Source: Stomoxys calcitrans (Eukaryota; Arthropoda; Insecta; Diptera; Muscidae). From it: 64,000 nucleotides of DNA. Both the position numbers and the translations under genes were made by a program. Below, one piece after another: positions 23,310 to 35,531 of the stretch. Each line of letters opens with the position of its first letter. Position 1 is the first letter of the stretch. Where the stretch lies: the NCBI RefSeq assembly GCF_963082655.1, contig NC_081552.1, positions 6,510,648-6,574,647 of the forward strand. The letters run 5' to 3'. The notes beneath the pieces are model-generated. The model made no database searches. It was given only the letters and a program-made list of their open reading frames with translations, and was not told the DNA's origin.

Positions 23310-24300
23310 TGCAGCCAGTTGTTCTAAGGCATTATGTTTATTGAAACATACATTTGCTTTACTCTACATTATCAATTAAAGAGGATTAAAATTATATTGT
23401 GAGATTTTAAAAGGATATTGCAACCTAATCAAAACATCAAATTCATTGCTTCCATTCAAAGAATAACCTAGCAGTTACTATAAAATGCCTTCAAAGTTTA
23501 CATATGTTATACAATTATTGTATTTTGTGGTTATAATTAATTGTAAAATGAAAGTCTAATGAAGAACCATAAGTTTTATGATATATCCGTTAGTGAGTAA
23601 TCATTTTTAGGCTCAAAATATTGGTTAACAATCAGTGTCGCTCATACTAGCAGTGCGTCCCATACAGTAGAGTACCTGACAATAAGAAGTTTACGCACAA
23701 CAACAGTTAGGTGTCTAGAAATTCGGGATATAAATCACAGAAGATAAAGTGCAAGAAAACTTCATTATTTATTTATTTATTTTATTCATTCAGAGCATGT
23801 AACAAAAATCCACCAAAATGGCCAATGGAGATATAATACACACAATAATCACTAAGTGGTGTTGCTCTGTAGTACGCCGTTTGGATTAGGCGATAAAATG
23901 GAGTTTCCTTATCATTGTACTACATATTTAAACGTACAGCATTCATTGATATGAGCCAAGCTTTGCTGCTGTTATTTGATGAAATATTGTACTCGTGGAA
24001 CAATTTGCATAACCAGTCGGTGGATCCTTCTCCTGGACAAGAGGGATGTTTCAACAACATCTCGTCCATCTTTCCACACGCTTACAAAAAACATTTCTTG
24101 TTGCACCTATCTTGTACAGGTGACCCAATGTGATCCGTAGTGATGCCTATGTTCGTACTGATCTCCCTTTTACTCTCTCTCCCACTGTCTAGATTCTTTA
24201 ACCTTCGCATGTTCAAAGGTTTTTATGTACGCCGTGGTCAAAAACCCACCCGGGTGGGTCAACTATATAATTTGGAAGAAATTTTATACTTGTGGAAAGA
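23310..24300. other. No recognised gene; 16-bp perfect palindrome
   Basis: AT-rich sequence without a defensible gene. ACCCACCCGGGTGGGT at 24244-24259 is a perfect 16-bp palindrome, just before the family A remnant. Confidence 0.4.
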
Positions 24301-24304
24301 AAAA

Positions 24305-24620
24305 ATTCCGTTTGTAACACCTCGAAATATTAGTCAAAGACACCATAAAGTATATATATTCTTGATCGTCTCAACGTCCTGAGTCGATTTAGCCATGTCC
24401 GCCCGTCCATCTGTCGAAAACAGGATAGCGGTCGAAAGCGTAAAGTGAAATATTTTAAAGATACTAAATATTGATTTAGGTTGATGAAGATTGCAAATGG
24501 TCCAAATCAGTTTAAACCCTGATATAGCTCCTATGTAAACCGATCTCCGATTTGAATTCTTGAGCTCTTGCAAGCCGCAATTTTTGTCCGATTTAGCTGA
24601 TATTTGCCATGTAGTGTTCC
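24305..24620 (-). mobile_element. Family A element, copy 3 (minus, truncated)
   Basis: Starts with the inverted tail CCGTTTGTAACACCTCGAAA, TATATATTCTTGATCGTC and GATTTAGCCATGTCCG. It then shows one to two monomers (CTGATATAGCTCCTATGTAA; CGCAATTTTTGTCCGATTTA). It breaks off at GTGTTCCGTT, where a mariner fragment begins. Confidence 0.55.
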
Positions 24621-24735
24621 GTTGTTTGCGCCGATGTGTTAGAGCTCACATTGTCGTGGTGAAGAGTGATCCGTTTTCGGCGGTTGGTTTTCCTCAGTTC
24701 TTGAAAGAGAACTGGCAAACAACTGGTTCTGTACA
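24621..24735 (-). pseudogene. mariner transposase catalytic fragment
   Basis: The minus strand reads LFQELRKTNRRKRITLHHDN followed by VSSNTSAQTTEHY. HHDN with a downstream S-x-T-A/S-x-x-T is the second catalytic Asp block of mariner transposases. Only about 38 codons remain, with a family A remnant on one side and a SINE-like fragment on the other; no terminal repeats. It differs in sequence from the other two mariner relics here. Confidence 0.65.
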
Positions 24736-24912
24736 TTAAGGAATGCAAAATTTGCCCATGAACATTCCATTAAGGAACATGGGCAAACTTCTCACATATC
24801 AGTGAATGCTGTCCGATTCAAGTTTAAGCTTAATGATAAGGGGCCTCCTTTTTATAGCCGAGTTCGTATCGTGTGCCGCAGTGGAGAAGTTTTTACATGG
24901 TTGCCATACCAA
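24736..24912 (-). mobile_element. SINE-like repeat, 3' part
   Basis: In reverse complement it reads GGCTATAAAAAGGAGGCCCC, TTATCATTAAGCTTAAACTT and ends GGGCAAATTTTGCATTCC-like. It matches the plus-strand copy at 45100-45215 (CGGCACGCC..., GGCTATAAAAAGGAGG...). It lacks the 5' promoter-like part present at 45 kb. Confidence 0.5.
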
Positions 24913-26765
24913 ATGGTGGACCCTCCCCTTTACACTAATTTCAGAAACACCAGATGTCGGAAATGGGTGGTGCGATTTAAGCGAAATTTTGTGTGCTCTC
25001 ATATAGTACCCTAAAAATAAAATTTCGGATGGGGTACCTAGGGGGGCCGCCCCTCCCTAAAACCTACCAAACATATACTTCGACCAATCACGACAATATG
25101 GGACTCAAATGAAAGGTAATTAAGATTAGAAAACTTACCTGATATCCAATTGCCGAACCAAGTGTTATGGGGACCACCCCAAATCCCAAAACACCCCTAA
25201 ATCGGACATATTTACCGACCATGGCAATATGGGTCTCAAATGAAAGGTATTTGCGAGTAGAATACGAATGTAATATCCAAATGTGGGACCACGTGTCTGG
25301 GGGTCCACCCCTTCCCCAAAACACCCCCCAAACAGGACTTATTTACTGACCATGGGAATATGGGGCTTAAATAAAAGGTATTTGAGTGAAGAATTCGAAT
25401 GTGATATCCAAATATGGGTCCAAGTGTTTGGGAGGCCACCTCTCACCAAAAACATCCCCCAAAGGGGACAAATTTACGACCACAGCAATATGGGGCTCAA
25501 ATGAAAGGTCTTTGGGAGTAAAGCACGAATCGGATATCAATATTCGGGAAAATTGTCTGTGGGGCCACCCCACAATACCACCCAAATAGGAAGTATTTGC
25601 TGACTATTGCAATATGAGGCTCAAATAAGAGGGTTTTTAGAGTAGAGCACGAATCCGATTTATTTTCAAGACCAATTCCCTGAGTGGCCGCCCATCCCCC
25701 AAAACACCCCCCAAGTCGGTCGTGTTTGCCGATTATAAATATGGTGCTCAAACTAAAGGTGTTTGGGAGTAGACCACGTATCTGATATCAACATTAGTTT
25801 TTAGGGCCAATACCCCAAACCGAACATATTTGCTGCCTTTTGCAATAAGGAGTTTAAAATTTTATATCCAATTTTAAGGCCAATGGCAATATGGGGTTCC
25901 AATAAATGATATATAGTTAAATGAAAATAGATCACGTTCCAGATATATTTTCCGGGCTAAGTGTTTGGGGGACCACCCCAATCCCCAAAATACCCCTAGA
26001 TCGGACATATTTATCGACCATGTCAATGTGGGGCTTAAATAAAATGTATTTGGGGGTATAGCAAGAATTGATTCCCACTTTCGGGACCAATTTTCTGGGG
26101 GTCTACCCCTTTCCCAAAATACTCCACAAACAGCAATTTTTTACTGACCATCCCAATATGGGGCTTAAATAAAGGTTGTTGGAGTAGAATACGAATTTGA
26201 TATCCAAATGTAGGACCATGTATTTAGGGCAGCACCCCTTTTCCAAAACAACCCCCAAAGGGAAACAATTTTTCGTCCATGCCAATATGTGGTTCAAATG
26301 AAAGGTATTTGAGATTAGAAAACGAATTTGATAACGAATTTTGGGGCCATGTGTTTGGGGGACGCCTCGTCGTTTAAACTCCCCTAAGCCAATGCCAATA
26401 TGGGGTTTCAATAAAGGGTGTATGAAAGAAGAGCACGATGCTGATATTTTTTCAGGGCCAAGTGTCTGGGGGATCACCTCACCCTCGAAAACACCCCTTA
26501 ATCAAATATCATGAGAATATCGGGCTGTAATAAAGTATTATAGGAATGAAGTACACCTTACATCTAAAATTAAATTCGTAGACCAATAAAGATCATATGG
26601 AATTTAGAAAGGCACTTATATTGTTAAGCTGTTAGTCAAGCGATATACAATTTGCGTAGGATGGTATTTCACTAAAAGATCTTTGTCGAAATTAAATAAT
26701 CCAAGGAAAATTTTGTTCATTATTAAGTAAAAGAAGCCATAGCTGACCGGGCCCGGGTCAGCTAG
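24913..26765 (+). mobile_element. Helitron-like element (family D), copy 2, 5' truncated
   Basis: Enters at GGACCCTCCCCTTTACACTA (an internal leader block of copies 1 and 3), so the TC end is missing. About thirteen ~130-bp monomers follow (CAATATGGGGCTTAAATAAA; GGGGACCACCCCA; GAATNNGATATCCAAAT), then the shared 3' region and GGGCCCGGGTCAGCTAG, followed by T. Longest family D array in the window. Non-coding. Confidence 0.62.
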
Positions 26766-26984
26766 TCTTATATATAAACTTAATGTACTTTGTTGAACAC
26801 AGTTCATTAGAAATACAGTTGCTGCTAGACTGTCCCTCACTAATATGTATCAGCAAGTGTCGTCAAGCAAAGCCGTATCAATTTTGCAGGGATATCAAAC
26901 TCGGACATGGTTTGGAATTCGCTCTAAATTTATTCGGTCTTGAAATAATTCATACAATCGTATATTGAATCGTATTTACTAGAT

Positions 26985-27817
26985 CGACTCAGAATCCGTT
27001 TGTAACAACTCTAAAAATTCATCTAAGACTTCATAATCGGTATATATTCTTGATTGACTCCATATTCTGAGTCGATCTAGCCACGGAACGGACGGACGGA
27101 TGTCCATTCGTCTGTCGAAATCACGAGAGCGCTCGGACGCGAAAAGCTAGACCCTTGAAATTTTTCACAAATACTTACTATTGACGTAGTTCGTTGGGGA
27201 CTGCAAATGGGCTATATTGGTTCAGATTTAGATAAAGCCCAATATAAACTGATCTCCCGATTTGATTCCTTGAGCCCCTGGAAGCCACATTTTTTGTCCG
27301 ATTTGGCTAAAATTTTGCAGTGTTCCGTTATGATTTCTAAAAACTGTGCCAAATACGGTTTAAATCGGTCTATAATCTATTACAGCTCCCATATAAACCT
27401 ATCTCCCGATTTATCTTTTTAAGCCCCTGGAAGCCACAATTTTTGTCCGATTTTTCTAAAATTTTGCACATGGTGTTCTGTTAAGACTTCCAACAACCGT
27501 CCAAATCTGTCTATAACAACCGTCCAAATCTGTCTATAGTCCTCATATAAACCCATCTCCCGATTTGACTTCTTGAGCCCCTAGAAGCCGCAATTTTTGA
27601 CCGATTTAGCTACAATTTTCCACAAAGTGTTTAATTGTGACTTCCAACAACTGTTCCAAATACGGTCCAAATCGGAAGTTAACCTGATTTAGCTTCCATA
27701 TAAACTGATCTCCCTATTCCCTGTTGAGCCCTTACTTGCAGCAAATTTTTGTCCGGTTTGGCTGAAATTTTGCACTTAGTGTTCTGTTATGACTTCCAAC
27801 AAGTGTGCCAATCATTC
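26985..27817 (-). mobile_element. Family A element, copy 4 (minus)
   Basis: Inverted tail CCGTTTGTAACAACTCTAAA, GAGTCGATCTAGCCACGG, GGACGGACGG. About five monomers follow (ATATAAACTGATCTCCCGAT; CAATTTTTGTCCGATTTTTC; GACTTCCAACAACYGT). It ends where a family B tail begins, with no 5' hairpin end: truncated. A 22-bp local duplication (AACAACCGTCCAAATCTGTC twice) lies at 27493-27535. Confidence 0.6.
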
Positions 27818-28990
27818 ATTCCGTTTGCAACACATCGAAATATCCATTTTCGACCCTATAAAGTATATATATTCTTGATCAGCGTAAAAATCTAAGACGA
27901 TCTAGACATGTCCGTCCGTCTGTCTGTAGAAATCACGCTACATATTGAGCTGACACTTTGCACAGATTCGTTTTTTTTTCATAAGCAGGTTAAGTTCGAA
28001 GATGGGCTTTATCGGACTATATATTTAGGGTCTTAGGCCCATAAAAGCCACATTTATTATCCGATTTTGCTGAAATTTGTGACAGTGAGTTGTGTTAGAC
28101 TCTTCGACATCATTCATCAATTTGGCCCAGATTTGGATATAGCTGCCATATAGACCGATCCTCCGATTTAGGGTCTTAGGTCAATAAAAGTCACATTTGT
28201 ACCACGATTTTGCTGAAATGTGGGACAGTGAGTTGTGTAAATTTGGCCTTGATCGGTGCAGATTTGGATATAGCTGCAATATAGACCGATCCCTCGGTTT
28301 TAGGTTTTGGGGCCATAAAAGGCGCAGTTATTGCACGATATCGCTGAAATTTGAGACAGTGAGTTTTTTAGACTCTTCGACGTCTTTCTTCAATTTGGCC
28401 CTGATCGGTTCAGATTTGTATAAAGCTGCCATATAGACCGATCTCTCAGTTTTAGGTTTTGGGGCCATAAAGGCGCATTTACTGTCCGATATCGCTGATA
28501 TTTGTAACATCGAGTTGTGTTAGGCTCTTCGACGTCCTTCCTCAATTTGGCCCAGATTGGTTCAGATTTTAATAGATCTGCAATATAGACCGATCTCTCG
28601 ATTTAAGGTTTTGGGCCCATAAAAGGCAGTGCTTGTGTTAGGCTCTTCGTCAATTTTCTGCAACTTGACCAAAATCGGTCCAGATTTGGAAATAGCTGCC
28701 ATGTAGACCGATATCTCGATGTAAAGTCTTGGCCCCATAAAATTCGCATTTATAATCCGATTTCACTGAAATTTGATACAGTGACTTATATTAAACATTT
28801 CCACATCCGTGTCGTTTATGGTTCAGATCCGTTTTTTTAGATGTAGCTACTAAAAAGACCAATATTTTGTTATACACAATTGAACAATAATCCAAATCGG
28901 AACATATTTCGATATAACTGCTATGGAATATAACGCATGCAATTTTCACCGGATTTTGATGAAAGGTGGTTTTCATATATACCTGCTTTT
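27818..28990 (-). mobile_element. Family B element, copy 2 (minus)
   Basis: Starts with the tail CCGTTTGCAACACATCGAAA, then TATATATTCTTGATCAGC and GATCTAGACATGTCCGTCCG. Six to seven ~150-bp monomers follow (AGCTGCCATATAGACCGATC; TTTTGGGCCCATAAAAGGC). It ends near TCACCGGATTTTGATGAAAG, which is the inverted 5' region of copy 1, but lacks the final hairpin end. Confidence 0.6.
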
Positions 28991-29584
28991 GATGTAAAGC
29001 CGATGAAAATAGCATTGATAGCCTGGTTAAAGAAGACCTGTCTTCTTTAACAAATCTGGTTACTGAAATTGAACCATAAACTTCTATGGCATCACAACAA
29101 TAAAGAAATCTAAATCAGTTGGCCTCCAAACTTGATGGGCACGACTTTAAGCGATAAAGTGATAGATTTTGAAGTGTTCCAAGGAGATAGAATATTTAAA
29201 GATTGTGGTCTAGGACATGGAGCATCAATAGTAATGCGAGTACTAAAAACATTCTAAAAGTTAGTCATATATATTTCAAAAGATTTTTTAATACAGTTCC
29301 ATGAACCTGCGCAGGCCCACCTAGAACGCACCTTTGTGCGATGTCTTTTTAACAAGGAAAACCCATTCAGGACTTCTGTATAGACTTAGATCATTCAATA
29401 TTATACTAAATTAAATTAAAAATCCTATATTAAAAGTTATTTACACGTCGTGCAATGCACAGCTTTGAAAGGAGTATACCCTCCACCATTGATCGCCTTT
29501 GACAAGTTATTTTTATAGGCAGAAAGTAAAAAGGATCAAAGGAACCATGGATTTCTGTAGCCACCACCATATAAAAGCAGGTAT

Positions 29585-30655
29585 ATTCATTTAGTCATTT
29601 CGTATGCAACACATCGAAATACCCATTTTCGACCCTATAAAGTATATATATATTCTGGATCGTCGTAAAATTGTAAGATTATATAACGATGTCTGTGTGT
29701 CCGTCTGTTGTAATCAAGCTACAGGCTTCAAAACTTGAAATACTGTGCTAAAGTTTGGCAAAGCTTCGGATTTTGTCTAAACGCAGATTAAATTCTTCAA
29801 CGAGCAAAATCGGATCATATTTGTATATAGCTGCCATATAGACCGATCTCCCGTTAAATCTCACAGTCGCGGTGCTGTCTTATTTGGCCCTGATAGCCAG
29901 TTACTTATACAATGCCTTATACGGTTTAATTCTATCAAACAAATTTATGAGAAGACACACCGTTGTTGGATCAGTTGAAGTATTTTTATGCTGCCGCCTA
30001 ATACATAATCTCTATGTCTATATGTCAGATATCCAGAATTGTCTTCAGTGCCCTTCATGCAGTCATCGCCCCGCCTATACCAAGAAATACGTTCACTGAC
30101 CCAGTTTACGATACAACCAAGTATTGGTCTTTTTATAGACCTTTCCGCCGATTTAGGGTCATAGGCCCATGAAAGCTACATTTATCATCCGATTTTGCTG
30201 AAATTTAGGACAGTGAGTTTTGTTGGGCCACTCGACATCCATATTGAAGTTGGCCTAGATCGGTCCAGATTTGGATAAAGCTGCCATATAGATTTGGATA
30301 TAGCTGCCATTTCTTGTCCGAAGCCGCCGAAATTTAGGACAGTGAGTTGTGTTAGACTCTTTAACAACTTTCTGCAATTTGGCCCAGATCGGTCCAGATT
30401 TGGATGTAGCTGGCATATAGACCGAACTCTCTATTTAAGGTTTTGGACCCATATAAGGGGCATTTATTGTCCGATTTCACCGAAATTGGGCACAGTGAGG
30501 TTTATTAGGTTCTTCGACATTCCTCTTCTATTTGGCCCAGATCGGTTCAGATTTGGATATAGCAGCCACGAAAGATGGTTTACATACATATACCCGAGGT
30601 GGTGGGTATCCAAAGTTCGCCCCGGCCGAACTAAACGCTTTTTTACTTGTTCAAA
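29585..30655 (-). mobile_element. Family B element, copy 3 (minus, complete ends, with insert)
   Basis: Runs from TTTCGTATGCAACACATCGA to GAGGTGGTGGGTATCCAAAG, then GTTCGCCCCGGCCGAAC, a GC hairpin followed by TAAACGCTTTTTTACTTGTT. This shows the terminal design of family B. Bases of about 29875-30140 break the monomer pattern and appear to be an unrelated insertion of unknown type. Confidence 0.6.
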
Positions 30656-30885
30656 AACCTCCTGATTTCTCCTATCGTGTTCAACCAGACCTATCTGTAC
30701 ATAAGCAAATGTGTTTTACTAACACTTTTCCTGGTCACTAATAACTGAGACATTAACACGGTGGGGTTAAACGAACTTCATGAGCAAGTTGGTGGTGGTA
30801 ATGTTTGCCAAGATAATTGACATTGAAGTGTTAAAAATATATATTGTAGAAGATCAATGTTGTGCAGTGCTTCATCATCACTCAC

Positions 30886-30976
30886 CACATAAATAGGCAC
30901 ACATGTATCATATTCGTTGACCATCAGACCATTGCGGATGACCAGCATGGTACAATGCTTATCCACTGCTTTTTGG
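30886..30976 (-). CDS. Candidate host-gene internal exon (unknown protein)
   Basis: 91 bp on the minus strand lie between an acceptor (TTCTAACC branch-like site, ACAAACTAG) and a strong donor (GTG|GTGAGT). The exon reads one spare base plus 30 sense codons: QKAVDKHCTMLVIRNGLMVN and then EYDTCVPIYV. Two Cys lie 18 residues apart. Codon choice is mixed and GC-richer than the flanks, unlike nearby transposon relics. The leading phase (one base) matches the two bases left over by the candidate exon at 59911-60002, so the two could splice together across about 29 kb. I do not recognise the protein. The frame also stays open through the donor, so it may be a chance frame. Confidence 0.35.
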
Positions 30977-30999
30977 CTAGTTTGTAATTTGAAACTTAA

Positions 31000-32565
31000 A
31001 ATTTTAATGGTTAGAAATTAATGTGCTATTCTATTCTTGACTACAGGCCTTTTTTTTCAAACATTTAACCTTGTTCCCAACAATTTATGTGACATTTGAA
31101 GTACAAACACCACATAAAAATCGATAACGGGCATTTAAAAAATGCGACACATTTCTAAAATCTATATGGAAGATTATGATTTTGGACACCCAGAGTAAGA
31201 GGAGTGAGCAGCTCAAGAAAAATTGTTAGTGTTGGCCATATAATTTATGGTAATATTGGTGTCATGTCGACACGGGCGCCTTTAAGTGCCTCCTAAGTGG
31301 CTGCTGGCGAAATAATCGCTTGGGAAGGGCATGGGTATGGGCATGGAATGTGTGGAATAGTGGCGTGGCGAAAGATTTGTTAAACACGTGATAAAATTGT
31401 AATCAATTAAATGTGTCAAAAAGAATAGATTTTCCAAGCAAATGGAAGGGACACCTCCTGGGAGATCTACACACGTCCAAAAACATACATATGTGTGTGT
31501 AGGCGTTGTTGTTAGTCTGCGAAAACCAAAGAGATGAAAATTTGACCCACTGGACTTTGGCCATATTAAAATGATTGACATTTTCCCTCCAATACAAATC
31601 CCAAGCCTTTTAACAGACGGACTAGCTCTTTACACCGTCCATAAGATCTTTTCATTTTGAGAATTTTTATGAAAATTCATTAGACCTTAACCAAAGTAGG
31701 GAAAGAAGAGCAAAAAAAATCTAAAATCAAATAAAAACTCAATGAAGCGTTTTAAGTTTTCTCAAATGACTGATGGTCGGTCTGGGGTCCATTTGTCTGT
31801 CTGTCGTGTGTCCATGCCTCCATTAATGATTGCTATATATAGTATGGTCAAAGAGAAAATCATAAAATGATTTTTTTTTTTTTAATGAAGCTCAAACCCA
31901 TTGTTTTTGCGTGAGAAATTACAGAAATATCATCAACTCTTCGATTTGTGATGTTAACAACATTATTGAGAGGCTTAATGTATGTATGGCCTTAGAACAT
32001 GGCATTTCGTTTTTAAGTCATTACAAACAAAAAAAACTTAAAAGGGTAATTTTATGGCATCTTTTGTTGTTTTTCTTTCCTTTTCTTTAAGCTTCAAAGA
32101 CCCCCTAGATATGTGAAGTGCAAAAATTAAATTGTTTAAATTTAATTTGATATTATCGTCCATGTAAATGGTAAATGGTCAATAAGTAGTTGCGTTTTTG
32201 GTGGTTTCGATGTCATGATAAGACATTTTCCTTTTATTCTGTTTGGGGTGAGGGAAGTTTCTTTCCGGTTGGTTACTTTAAGAAAAATGTTCCGGTTGTT
32301 GCATTCTAGGGAAGTGAGGGCTCTTAAGGTGAAGTGAAGACACTCCCTAAGAAGTCAAAGTTTTTTATTCTTTGAATATCATTTTTATTGCCTGTGAGGG
32401 GAGAATGTGAGAAGTACATTGTTTTAATAGATGTTAACATCATTCGATTAGCAATTGAACTCTTAATTTAGAATATAATTAATGTACCGTATCATTGGGA
32501 ATTCTTTTGTTGAATGGCTGTGACAATGACAATGTTGTGAGGAACAAAAAAGTTTTGATTATGGG
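31000..32565. other. No recognised gene
   Basis: AT-rich non-repetitive sequence with T-tracts (for example 31870-31884) and GTGTGTGTAG near 31494. No supported feature. Confidence 0.4.
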
Positions 32566-32569
32566 AATA

Positions 32570-33330
32570 TATATTGGGAGCCGTGTTGACGTTTTTGGTA
32601 GGTTCCTACAAAAATTGGTAGGTTTTTATTCTCTTGCTAGGTTGGTAGGCTGAACTTAATTTTTGGTAGGGTTTTCCAATTTTTAATACCAAGTTAGTTA
32701 CTAAAACAATCGCTGGGGATAACTTAAAATCAATCCACTTCTCGTCGTTTCTGTGTATTCATAAAGGGTGCAGAGCAAAACCATGATATAGACTGTAACG
32801 AGTGTCATGAGATCTCTTCCAAATTTCGTACATTCTGGATAAGAAATCCGGCTTTGAACGTGTACAATGTCATCAATCGGAAAATAATTCTATTTGGCAG
32901 TTACATACAAATATGGTAAAATCTGGTCCATACTCAGATGTTGAGTGTCCATGGAACTCAACGTAACGGAGAAAATGTGTGGTTAATGCACATTTATAGG
33001 CTCAAGACCTTAAATTGGGAAATCGCCCAGTTTTTCATTGAAATCGGGGCAAAAATACTATTCTTATTAGGATATTGGTATAAAGTGTACTATACCAAGA
33101 TATAGACCATCTTTGATCTATAGTCTGTGAAGTGATTTTAACAGATAGACCGACAGACATGGCTAGATCACCTATGAATATTACGATGTCAAGTATGGTA
33201 GGTGTTTTTCAAATGGAATGACAAAATGGCTAACTTTTAGTGGCGGGTTTAAAGCCGTATTTTTGGCTTGTAGGACATTCGGTCAGGTTTGGTAGGATTT
33301 CAAGCTCGGGATCTGGAGTTGGATTTTAGG
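32570..33330 (+). repeat. Family F element with GGTAGG-rich ends
   Basis: Bounded by GGTAGG-rich blocks: TTTTTGGTAGGTTCCTACAA and AATTGGTAGGTTTTTATTCT at the left, TATGGTAGGTGTTTTTCAA and CAGGTTTGGTAGGATTTCAA at the right. The centre holds worn A/B-like monomers and the shared tail GACCGACAGACATGGCTAGATC. It may be an A/B-type unit inserted into an older GGTAGG repeat. Confidence 0.4.
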
Positions 33331-33550
33331 AGTAACTTTAACAAAGTTGAGAAAGTTTAACAAAGTTGAATAAAATTTCCAATTTAATTTTTCAAATCAT
33401 TAGGAGCATATATTACCCAGCAAAAACTTAGTAAGTACATGTCATTATTTTTGGCATGCAAAATATTCATCCTTAGATATACTACGAATATCATCTGTGT
33501 TCCCGGTAATACAAATTTCATAACACACAACGATCAATGAAGCTCAAGAA

Positions 33551-35507
33551 TCTTATATATAAAAATCAATTTGTGTTTGTTTAGAGAATCGGAAACGGCT
33601 GAACCGATGCATAATGATCCCGTGGTGAAAATAGGGTACTAAATTTTTTGAAATCTGAACCCTCCCCCTTACCCTAATTTTCAGAAACACTAGATCTCGG
33701 AGATGGGTTGTGCGATTTAAGCGAAATTTTGTATGCTCTCATATAGTAACCTAAAAACAAAAATTTGGTATCCAAATTTCGGATGGGGTACCTAGGGGGC
33801 CCGCCCCACCCTAAAACTAAATATAAACCAAAATATAAAAACCAAAAATATATTTAGACCAATCACGACAATATGGGACTCACATGAAAGGTAATTAGGA
33901 TAAGAACATGGTGTCAAAGAGAAAGATGCTCAGTATGCTTTGACATTTCATCATGAATAGACTTACTAACGAGCAACGCTTGCAAATCATTGAATTTTAT
34001 TACCAAAATCAGTGTTCGGTTCGAAATGTGTTCATTCACCGTAACGTTGCGTCCAACAGCATCTTTGAAAAAATACGGTCCAATGATTCCACCAGCGTAC
34101 AAACCGCACCAAACAGTGCATTTTTCGGGATGCATGGGCAGTTCTTGAACGGCTTCTGGTTGCTCTTCACTCCAAATGCGGCAATTTTGCTTATTTACGT
34201 AGCCATTCAACCAGAAATGAGCCTCATCGCCGAACGGTGAATGAACACATTTCGAACCGAACACTGATTTTGGTAATAAAATTCAATGATTTGCAAGCGT
34301 TACTCGTTAGTAAGTCTATTCATGATGAAATGTCAAAGCATACTGAGCATCTTTCTCTTTGACACCATGTCTGAAATCCCACGTGATCTGTCAAATACTA
34401 ATGCATGAAAATCCTAACCTCAAAAAAATCACCCTTTAATATCCAATTGTGGAACCAAGTGTTAGGGGGACCACCCCAAGCCCCAAAACACCCCTAAATC
34501 GGACATATCTACCGACTATGGCAATATGGGACTCAAATGAAAGGTATTTGCGAGTAGAATACGAATCTAATATCAAAATGTGGGACCACGTTTCTGGGGG
34601 GTCCACCCCTTCCCCAAAACACCTCCCAAACAGGACTTATTTACTGACCAACGGAATATGGGGCTTTAATAAAAGTTATTTGAATGTAGAATACGAATCT
34701 GATATCCAAATATGGGACCAAGTGTTTGGGGACCACCTTTCACCAAAAACATCCCCCAAAGGGGACAAATTTACTTAAATGAAAGGCCCCAATTCCTTTA
34801 GATTAGAGCAAGAATTGATACACACTTTAGAGCAAGAATTGATACACACTTTCGGGATCAATTTTTTGGGGGTCTACCCCTTTCCAAAAATACCCCACAA
34901 ACAGCAATTTTTTACTGACCATCGCAATATGGGGCTTAAATAAAGGTATTTGGGAGTAGAGTACGAATTTGATATCCAAATGTAGGACCACGTATTTAGG
35001 GCATTACCCATTTCCCAAAACACCCCCCAAAGGGTAAAAATTTTTCGACCATGGAATATGTGGCTCAAATGAAAGGTATTTGGGGTCATGTGTTTGGGGG
35101 ACGCCTCATCGTGTAAACTCCCCTAAACCAATGGCAATATGGGGTTTAAATAAATGGTATTTGAAAGAAGAGCACAACGCTGATATTTTTTCAGGGCCAA
35201 GTGCCCCCAGACATCTTCTCACCCCCGAAAACCCCCCTACATCAGATATCATGAGAATATCGGGCTGAAATAAAGTATTTTAGGATTGGAGTACACCTTA
35301 CATCTAAAATTAAATTCGAAGACTAATAAAGATCATATGGGATTCAGATAAAGGCACTTATATTGTTAAACTGTTAGTCAAGCGATATACTATTTGCGTA
35401 GCATGGTATGTCACTAAAAACTCTTTGTCGAAATTAAATATTCCAAGCAAAATTTTGTTCCTTATAAAGTAAAAGAAGGCGCAGCGGAGCGGGCCCGGGT
35501 CAGCTAG
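33551..35507 (+). mobile_element. Helitron-like element (family D), copy 3, full ends
   Basis: Starts TCTTATATATAAAAATCAAT after A and ends CGGGCCCGGGTCAGCTAG before T: Helitron-type termini at both ends. The leader AACGGCTGAACCGATGCATA is shortened relative to copy 1. Monomers run as in the other copies. It was itself hit by a fold-back IS630-type derivative at 33908-34438; monomer text resumes at ATATCCAATTGTGGAACCAA. Confidence 0.68.
33908..34438 (-). mobile_element. Fold-back derivative of an IS630/mariner-superfamily element
   Basis: 33908-34042 and 34236-34370 are near-identical 135-bp inverted copies of the element's 5' region, including the transposase start (MNRLTNEQRLQIIEF). Between them the minus strand codes an internal segment: GDEAHFWLNGYVNKQNCRIW, LPMHPEKCTVWCGL, GGIIGPYFFKDAVGRNVTV. 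This carries the first catalytic Asp block but has skipped about 130 codons after CSVRNV. The right terminus (CTCAAAAAAATCACCCTTTA) is present; the left one is missing. A rearranged, non-autonomous element. Confidence 0.7.
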
Positions 35508-35531
35508 TAACCACATAAAATTGAAACCTGT

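Noticed and set aside
17020..30500. CACAGTG or close variants (for example at about 17275, 17338, 30489) as extra recombination-signal heptamers
   Set aside because: They sit inside family B monomers (GGCACAGTGAGTTGTG consensus), without GGG, inverted partners or 5-bp duplications.
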